A stretch of DNA of 64,000 bases from a bacterium (GTDB taxonomy: Bacteria; UBP18; UBA7526). A program made the position numbers and the translations under genes. The DNA lies in the NCBI GenBank assembly GCA_030619985.1, contig JAUXAI010000001.1, positions 1 through 64,000 of the forward strand, written 5' to 3'. Position 1 is the stretch's first letter, and every line of letters starts with the position of its first letter. Of the stretch, positions 59,600-64,000 are shown in pieces. Below the pieces are notes generated by a model. It did no database searches. It worked only from the letters and a program-made list of their open reading frames with translations, and was not told the origin of the DNA.

Positions 59600-60365
59600 G
59601 AGGAATAGACAGACAGACCGATCACCGATCACCGATCACCGATCACGGAAAGGGATAAGCTTCTTTCTCTTTGCTGGGATTGTGGCTTTGCTATTTTCTC
59701 ATTCCCCCTATACAGAAATTGGTCCTTTTCGAATACTCTTCCCTTCTTACTTTATGTATAGAATTGCTCCTATGTTTCGCTGTTATGCCCGATTTGGTAT
59801 TGTTGTTATGCTTTGTGTGAGTGCCTTAGCAGGGATTGGTCTTGCTTCAATTTTAGAGAAGATAAGGAGTAGTAAAAGAAGAAGAATTTTTCTTTCTGTA
59901 ATTTTTTTACTTATTTTTATTGAATTTGCTCCTGCTCTGCCAGCCCCCATGGTTAATGCAGTTGATCCTCCTCCAGTCTATGAATGGCTCGCTAAACAAG
60001 AAGGCGATTTTACTATTGCTGAGTATCCCTTAGAAGATGATCAGGAGTACTTCTTTTGGCAGAGGATCCACCAGAAGAGATTAGTCAATGGTGCTCAACC
60101 AGGAACCTACGCTGATGAGGTAAGGAAAGAGATCATTGATATCTTGAAGCCAGAAACTCCGGGTATTCTAAAATATTTAGGAACGAGGTATATCATTTTT
60201 CATCCTGATAAGTATCTGAAGAGTGAGGATGTCCCAGTAATTGGCGAGGTTCCAGATGTAAGCAAGCAAAGGGGGCTAAAACTCATTAAGACTTTTGAAG
60301 ATGCGGGAGTCTATGAGGTGGTAGTGGAGCCGATTAAGCCCAAGACGCGAATTAACGCGAACTGA
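59600..60365 (+). pseudogene. GT-C-like membrane protein, 3' part of a split gene
   Basis: In the frame of the 3' part, translation is open from within the octad array: RNRQTDRSPITDHRSRKGIS, then a helix, SHSPYTEIGPFRILFPSYFMYRIAPMFRCYARFGIVVMLC, another helix and a soluble tail (VYEWLAKQEGDFTIAEYPLED, QRIHQKRLVNGAQPGTYADEVR, YLGTRYIIFHPDKYL), all typical of the second half of YfhO/GT-C-like proteins. A GTG at 59682 could start a shorter product of 227 residues. The last codons (KTRINAN) are encoded by the ACGCGAAT repeat. Confidence 0.75.
59618..59645. repeat. Heptad array inside the split GT-C gene
   Basis: CCGATCA four times without error, then CGG. It would be read as RSPITDHRS in the frame of the 3' part. 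Confidence 0.9.
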
Positions 60366-60580
60366 AAAGCGAGGACGCAAGATAATCGGCACGCGAATTA
60401 TCGCGAATTAAAAGCAGTTACCAAGCTATCAAGTGATTGAGCTATCGAATTGGATGGTTGGATGGTTAGCCTGTTAACCAGTTTGCTGGTTAGCCAGTTT
60501 GCCAGTTGAATTTGGGGGAGAGCAGAGAAAAGAGCTACCAAGCTATCGAGCTATCAAGTAAGGAGTAGTAAGATAATAAA
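60346..60580. repeat. Repeat-dense spacer: ACGCGAAT units and octad arrays
   Basis: From 60346 to 60411 lie ACGCGAAT-type units, including a 44-bp stretch (60355-60398) that recurs with one mismatch at 61566-61609. At 60465-60504 are five octads (GTTAGCCT, GTTAACCA, GTTTGCTG, GTTAGCCA, GTTTGCCA), preceded by GGATGGTT twice and AGCTATCR-type units (60424-60447, again about 60541-60556). No gene is present. Confidence 0.8.
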
Positions 60581-60609
60581 TTGTGGTTGAGTCAGAAATA
60601 TGGTATATT
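60581..60609 (+). promoter_or_regulatory. Possible promoter of the DUF3108 gene
   Basis: TTGTGG (60581-60586), a 17-base spacer and TATATT (60604-60609), 37 bases before the ATG at 60646. The -35 box is only fair. The repeat-filled spacer upstream makes a new transcription start here plausible. Confidence 0.45.
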
Positions 60610-60645
60610 AAGTAGTAATCACAAAGAGAAGAGGAGGAGTGATTT

Positions 60646-61479
60646 ATGAGAAGGACATTAGGTTTTGTTTTAATCTTGGGTGTTTTAGTGGTAAGTGGAT
60701 GCGTGAGAAGGGAACTTCTTGTTCTCCCTGAGGCACCAGAGGTAGGGGTGTTAAAGCCGGTTACCAGGCCAGGGACAGCGGCCTTCAGGGGAGGGGAAAA
60801 ACTAACCTTCTTAGCTAAGTTCCGGTTTATTCCTGCTGGAGAGGTGACTATGGAAGTAAGGGAGATGAGATATAGGGGCCATGAGGTCTACAGTCCTTTA
60901 ATAACTATGAAGGCGGCTAAGTTATTTTCTTTTTTCTGTCCAGCAGAGGTAAATATCAGGTCCTATCTCGATGCCCGTACCTTAGATAGTCTACGTTATG
61001 AGGAGCATACCATAATGGGTCGCCATACCTATGAACGCTTGACGGTCTATGACCAGAGGAATCGATTGGCGACGTATGATGCGCCAGTCTATGATAGAAT
61101 GGGCAAGACAATCAGGATTTATAAGAAGAAGGTAAGGATTCCACCCCATACCCAGGATATGTTATCTGCCTTCTATTATATTCGAACCCAGGAATTAAAA
61201 GAGGGAAAGATTCTAACCATCAATGCCAATGAGCGACACAAGAATTATAGAGTGAAGATAAAGGTCTTGAGGAAAGAGAAGGTTACTGTTCCAGCAGGAA
61301 CCTTCCTCACCTGGGTGATAGAGCCGATTTCCATACAGAGATTGGATAAAGAAAAAGAAGGGGAAAAAGGAACAGGTCTTATCTATCTCAGCGCAGATGA
61401 GAGGAAGCTACCAGTCTTAATGAAAGCCAAGACAAAATTAGGCTCGGTTACTGTTCAACTAATAGACGTTAAACTTTAA
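60646..61479 (+). CDS. DUF3108-type lipoprotein
   Basis: A 277-residue protein with a lipoprotein signal (LGFVLILGVLVVSGCVRRELL; Cys19 in the lipobox). FRGGEKLTFLAKFRFIPAGEVTMEVREM is the opening of DUF3108 proteins, followed by SYLDARTLDSLRYEEHTIMG and VPAGTFLTWVIEPI. The family is periplasmic or envelope-bound with unknown function. GAGGAGGAG precedes ATG 60646. The gene stands between two copies of a 44-bp direct repeat, so it may have moved as a unit or had repeats arrive on both sides. Confidence 0.82.
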   Translation: MRRTLGFVLILGVLVVSGCVRRELLVLPEAPEVGVLKPVTRPGTAAFRGGEKLTFLAKFRFIPAGEVTMEVREMRYRGHEVYSPLITMKAAKLFSFFCPAEVNIRSYLDARTLDSLRYEEHTIMGRHTYERLTVYDQRNRLATYDAPVYDRMGKTIRIYKKKVRIPPHTQDMLSAFYYIRTQELKEGKILTINANERHKNYRVKIKVLRKEKVTVPAGTFLTWVIEPISIQRLDKEKEGEKGTGLIYLSADERKLPVLMKAKTKLGSVTVQLIDVKL

Positions 61480-61617
61480 CGCGAATAATCGCGAACTGCA
61501 AAGCAAAGAACGAAACAAAGTAAACAGGACGCGAATTAACGCGAATAAAAGAGGGACGCGAATAGACGCGAACTGAAAAGCGAGGACGCAAGATAATCGG
61601 GACGCGAATCAACGCGA
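61480..61617. repeat. ACGCGAAT repeat array 5' of the GxxExxY gene
   Basis: Around nine ACGCGAA(T/C)-like units, often 10 bp apart (for example ACGCGAATTAACGCGAAT), fill this spacer. The 44-bp repeat copy is at 61566-61609. The last unit (61611-61619) overlaps the ATG at 61618. Confidence 0.88.
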
Positions 61618-62013
61618 ATGAAAACAGAAACAAAAATATTATATAAGGAGTTAGCTTACCAAATAGTAGGAGCTTTTTACGAAGTATATAATACTCTGGG
61701 GCCAGGTTTTAAAGAGTCCATTTACCATAACGCTTTAGCCATTGAATTTACTTTACGGAAAATATCCTTTGAAACTAATAAGAGACTCACCATCAAGTAT
61801 AAAAAGCAAAAGGTTGGAATTTATGAACCAGACTTCGTTATAGATAATAAGATTCTTGTTGAAATCAAAGCTGTTCCCAGGATGCCCAGAGTTTACGAAA
61901 AGCAGTTATATTACTATCTGAAGGGTACAGAATATAAATTGGGTTACTTAGTAAATTTTGGAGCTGATAAATTAGAAATCAAGCGTAGAATCTACGAAAG
62001 GATTCGCGTTTGA
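61618..62013 (+). CDS. GxxExxY protein (PD-(D/E)XK-like, function unknown)
   Basis: A 131-residue protein with the name-giving motif G30-x2-E33-x2-Y36 in GPGFKESIYHNALAIEF, and a nuclease-like pattern D72...E82-x-K84 in YEPDFVIDNKILVEIKA. The family is widespread, often multi-copy and uncharacterised. The start codon lies on the end of an AACGCGAATG unit and the stop on an inverted copy (ATTCGCGTTTGA, 62002-62013), so the gene is delimited to the base by inverted repeats of the same family that fills the flanks. No conventional Shine-Dalgarno is visible upstream. Confidence 0.9.
   Translation: MKTETKILYKELAYQIVGAFYEVYNTLGPGFKESIYHNALAIEFTLRKISFETNKRLTIKYKKQKVGIYEPDFVIDNKILVEIKAVPRMPRVYEKQLYYYLKGTEYKLGYLVNFGADKLEIKRRIYERIRV
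62002..62010. repeat. Inverted copy of the AACGCGAAT unit at the GxxExxY stop
   Basis: ATTCGCGTT is the exact inverse of the unit at 61611-61619 and is the only inverted copy visible near the gene. It encodes the last residues IRV. Confidence 0.8.
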
Positions 62014-62025
62014 AGGAGGTTTGAG

Positions 62026-62454
62026 ATGGCTTTTGTATTACTCTTTGCTTCTATATTTTTGGCAGTGGTGGGACAGTTATTGCTGAAGAAGGGGATGTGG
62101 ACGGTGGGGATTGTCTATTTCCATTTCTCCCATCTCTGGTCTACCTTCCTTAAAGTCTTTTCTAACTGGTATGTTATCTTTGGATTCGTCTTTTTTGTTT
62201 TAAGTGCCCTTCTGTGGTTGGCGGTCTTATCAAGATTGGATATTAGCAAGGCCTATCCCATGGTGGCCGCGGGCTATATTCTGGTTCTTTTAGCTTCCAG
62301 GTGGGGAATAATTGTGACTAGAGAACCAGTCTCTCCCATCAGATGGATAGGGGCCCTGGTGATTTGTTTCGGTGTTTACCTTATTTCGCGCACTGATTTC
62401 GCGCAGTTGATTAAGGACTTATCAACTTTAATCTTCTGGAGGAAGCATGGTTAA
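62026..62454 (+). CDS. Small DMT/EamA-type transporter, ArnE/ArnF-like
   Basis: A 142-residue protein with four helices: VLLFASIFLAVVGQLLLKKGM, WYVIFGFVFFVLSALLWLAVLSRLDISKAYPMVAAGYILVLLAS, and VSPIRWIGALVICFGVYLIS. These follow the half-size DMT pattern of ArnE/ArnF and related proteins, which flip polyprenyl-phosphate sugars. The location with GtrB-like and GT-C enzymes supports such a role. The C-terminal tail RTDFAQLIKDLS is encoded by two ATTTCGCGC units. AAGGAGG precedes ATG 62026. Confidence 0.8.
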   Translation: MAFVLLFASIFLAVVGQLLLKKGMWTVGIVYFHFSHLWSTFLKVFSNWYVIFGFVFFVLSALLWLAVLSRLDISKAYPMVAAGYILVLLASRWGIIVTREPVSPIRWIGALVICFGVYLISRTDFAQLIKDLSTLIFWRKHG

Positions 62455-63526
62455 GGCGGTCATTATTGCTGGGGGGAGGGGAGAGAGGTTTTGGCCTAAG
62501 AGTAGGATTAGAACACCGAAGCAACTCCTTCCCATAGCCTCTAAAAAGAGTATGATCTATGAGACGGTGAAGAGGATAAGCCCTTTGGTGACATCAAAGG
62601 ATATTCTGATTATTGCCAGAAGAGGTTTGGGGGCAAGAATCAAGAAAGATCTTCCTAAGATCCCCACTAAGAATATTATCTCCGAGCCCTTTGGGCGGGA
62701 TACTGCAGCAGCAGTCGGCTTAGGAGCAATATTAGCGGAGAAGAAAGACCCAGATAGCGTTATGGTTGTCTTACCCGCAGATCATGTAATTGGTGAGCCG
62801 AAGAAGTTTCTAAAAACTTTAAGAGTGGCCATCAAGGCTGCCCGAGATACAGATAATTTAGTGACTATGGGAATCAAACCTAACAGGCCAGAGACGGGGT
62901 ATGGGTATATAGAAATTGGTTCGCCAGTTCGCCAGTTCGCCAGTTCGCCAGTTTATGAGGTGAAGAGGTTTGCAGAAAAGCCGGATAGGAAAAAAGCATT
63001 AAAGTTTATGAAGAGCGGGAGGTATCTCTGGAATAGTGGAATGTTTATCTGGAGAACCTCTGTTATCCTGAAAGCGATGAGAAAACATATGCCCCAACTA
63101 TATAGAGGCCTTTTGGAGATTCAGGAGGCCTTGGGTACTTCTCAAGAAAAGAAAGCGATTGAAAAGGTCTACAAAAAGTTGGACAAAATATCCATAGATT
63201 ATGGTATAATGGAGAAGGCAAAAAATACATTGGTGGTGAAGGCAGATTATCTCTGGGATGATGTGGGGAACTGGCAGGCCCTGGAAAGAATCTCAGTTAA
63301 AGATAAAGAGAGGAATATTACCAAGGGAGAAGTCTCTTCTTTAGATACGAGAGATTCCATTATTCTCTGTGACAAAGGAATGGTAGGAACAATCGGTATA
63401 AAAGATTTAATCATCATCTCAACAGAAGATGCTACTTTAATCTGCCCTAAAGATAGGGCCCAGGAAGTAAAGGAACTGGTCCACAAGCTTGGTAAGAATA
63501 AGAAATTAAAGAAATACATTAAGTAA
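62447..63526 (+). CDS. manC: Mannose-1-phosphate guanylyltransferase
   Basis: A 359-residue enzyme making GDP-mannose. AVIIAGGRGERFWPKSRIRTPKQLL is the GTP-binding signature; SEPFGRDTAAAVGLGA, VVLPADHVI, RYLWNSGMFIWRTS, IDYGIMEKAKN and LWDDVGNWQAL complete the set. No isomerase domain is fused (that form is about 480 residues). Eight residues at about 160-167 within EIGSPVRQFASSPVYEV come from three extra octads and are in frame; without them the sequence reads as usual. GGAGGAAGC precedes ATG 62447, overlapping the transporter gene by eight bases. Confidence 0.93.
   Translation: MVKAVIIAGGRGERFWPKSRIRTPKQLLPIASKKSMIYETVKRISPLVTSKDILIIARRGLGARIKKDLPKIPTKNIISEPFGRDTAAAVGLGAILAEKKDPDSVMVVLPADHVIGEPKKFLKTLRVAIKAARDTDNLVTMGIKPNRPETGYGYIEIGSPVRQFASSPVYEVKRFAEKPDRKKALKFMKSGRYLWNSGMFIWRTSVILKAMRKHMPQLYRGLLEIQEALGTSQEKKAIEKVYKKLDKISIDYGIMEKAKNTLVVKADYLWDDVGNWQALERISVKDKERNITKGEVSSLDTRDSIILCDKGMVGTIGIKDLIIISTEDATLICPKDRAQEVKELVHKLGKNKKLKKYIK
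62919..62950. repeat. In-frame octad array in manC
   Basis: GTTCGCCA four times without error, followed by GTT. Three units equal 24 bp, hence eight added residues with no frameshift. Confidence 0.92.
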
Positions 63527-63575
63527 GGTTCACGGTTAACGGTTTACGGTTAACCGTAAAAAAACGGTAAACGGT
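63527..63575. repeat. Heptad array with inverted tail after manC
   Basis: Four 7-bp units (GGTTCAC, GGTTAAC, GGTTTAC, GGTTAAC; 63527-63554), then about 20 bases containing GGTAAAC twice, which pair with them. It begins right after the manC stop. The hairpin might end transcription, but there is no T-run. Confidence 0.8.
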
Positions 63576-63639
63576 AAACAGCGACAAACAAGGTGAGGAG
63601 CGGGTAAACTGTAAACTATCCGAGCGAAGCGAGGAGAGA

Positions 63640-64000
63640 ATGGAGAGAATAAAGTTTGGTACTGATGGCTGGAGAGGAGTGATCTCAAAGGATTTTACCT
63701 TTGAGAATGTCAAGATCGTCTCCCAGGCCATGGCCGATTATCTAAAGAAAGAAAAGATTGGGGAGAGGGAGATCATCATAGGATATGATGCTCGTTTTCT
63801 CTCTAAGGAGTATGCCCAGCTTGTGGCCTCTGTCTTAGCCGGGAATGGAATAAGGGCTATCTTGAGCGACAGAATCCAGCCCGTTCCTTGTGTCTGTTTC
63901 GCCATAAAGGATAGGGAGGCTGCTGGGGGGATAATGATTACTGCCAGCCATAACCCCTTTCAATATAATGGAATAAAGTTCAAAGGAGAGTATGCGGGAA
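63640..64000 (+). CDS. Phosphoglucomutase/phosphomannomutase, N-terminal part
   Basis: The first 120 residues are visible; the gene runs off the window. IKFGTDGWRGVISKDFTFEN at the start and ITASHNPFQYNGIKFKGEY, with the phosphoserine of the TASHNP loop, identify the alpha-D-phosphohexomutase family. Next to manC it probably interconverts mannose-6-P and mannose-1-P, although glucose phosphate is also a common substrate in this family. GAGGAGAGA precedes ATG 63640. Confidence 0.88.
   Translation, partial: MERIKFGTDGWRGVISKDFTFENVKIVSQAMADYLKKEKIGEREIIIGYDARFLSKEYAQLVASVLAGNGIRAILSDRIQPVPCVCFAIKDREAAGGIMITASHNPFQYNGIKFKGEYAG

Noticed and set aside
1-64000. tRNA, rRNA, riboswitch or integrase genes that might mark a genomic island
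   Set aside because: None could be recognised on either strand. Signs of transfer rest only on composition, duplications and relics.

Overview
The window is a 64-kb stretch in which every recognisable gene lies on the + strand. It is a large envelope-glycan and O-antigen-like biosynthesis region from a Gram-negative-type (diderm) bacterium. The diderm reading rests on an LptD/OstA-type outer-membrane protein, a lipobox-bearing lipoprotein and O-antigen-style dideoxysugar enzymes. Moderate-to-low GC, many B12-binding radical SAM proteins, many short families of inverted or tandem repeats and heavy gene turnover suggest an uncultured candidate phylum such as Omnitrophota. That placement is an inference; no rRNA or marker gene is in the window to settle it.

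Layout. 1-3.7 kb: 3' end of folC, a terminator and promoter, an unusual DeoR-HTH/transaldolase fusion, and lptD. 3.7-11.6 kb: nucleotide-sugar enzymes (UDP-glucose dehydrogenase, a GDP-mannose dehydratase-like SDR, long-form RmlA, RmlC-like cupin, RmlB, RmlD, UDP-glucuronate decarboxylase) with an MNT/HEPN pair whose HEPN gene is broken by a 71-bp insertion. 11.7-19.3 kb: a Trm112-like protein, a flippase, family 2 glycosyltransferases (GT2), a radical SAM protein with atypical cysteine spacing, and a Schlafen-type AlbA_2 gene next to a broken GT2 copy. 19.3-23.3 kb: a CDP-3,6-dideoxyhexose cassette (RfbF-, reductase-, RfbH- and RfbG-like). 23.3-41.1 kb: glycosyltransferases, methyltransferases, B12/radical SAM and SPASM proteins, asparagine synthase, a nucleotidyltransferase and a sugar epimerase. 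36.4-51.0 kb also holds four very large proteins: three GT-C-like membrane proteins (one with a C-terminal carbohydrate-binding-like domain) plus a radical SAM-methyltransferase fusion. 51-55 kb: GT2 remnants, methyltransferases and a GC-richer radical SAM gene between direct duplications. 55-60.4 kb: membrane and periplasmic proteins of unknown function and a GT-C gene split by a tandem-repeat frameshift. 60.6-64 kb: a DUF3108 lipoprotein, a GxxExxY protein, a small DMT-type transporter, ManC, and the start of a phosphohexomutase.

How it works together. Sugar phosphates are activated (RmlA, ManC, the phosphohexomutase, RfbF-like), converted to deoxy-, dideoxy- and pentose sugars (RmlBCD, GMD-like, Ugd/UXS, RfbFGH), assembled by GT2/GT4 enzymes on a lipid carrier, flipped by the Wzx-like protein and probably modified outside the membrane by GT-C enzymes using polyprenyl-phosphate sugars made by several DPM1/GtrB-like GT2 proteins. 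Radical SAM and methyltransferase proteins probably decorate the glycan or its lipid.

Most striking is repeat architecture. At least a dozen micro-arrays of about four to eight degenerate 7- or 8-bp units are scattered between genes and in frame inside genes. Long-armed inverted repeats, several with CCCCG/CGGGG ends, enclose start codons or are inserted in frame into proteins. A GxxExxY gene is delimited exactly by inverted ACGCGAAT repeats. These are the observations I consider most worth follow-up.
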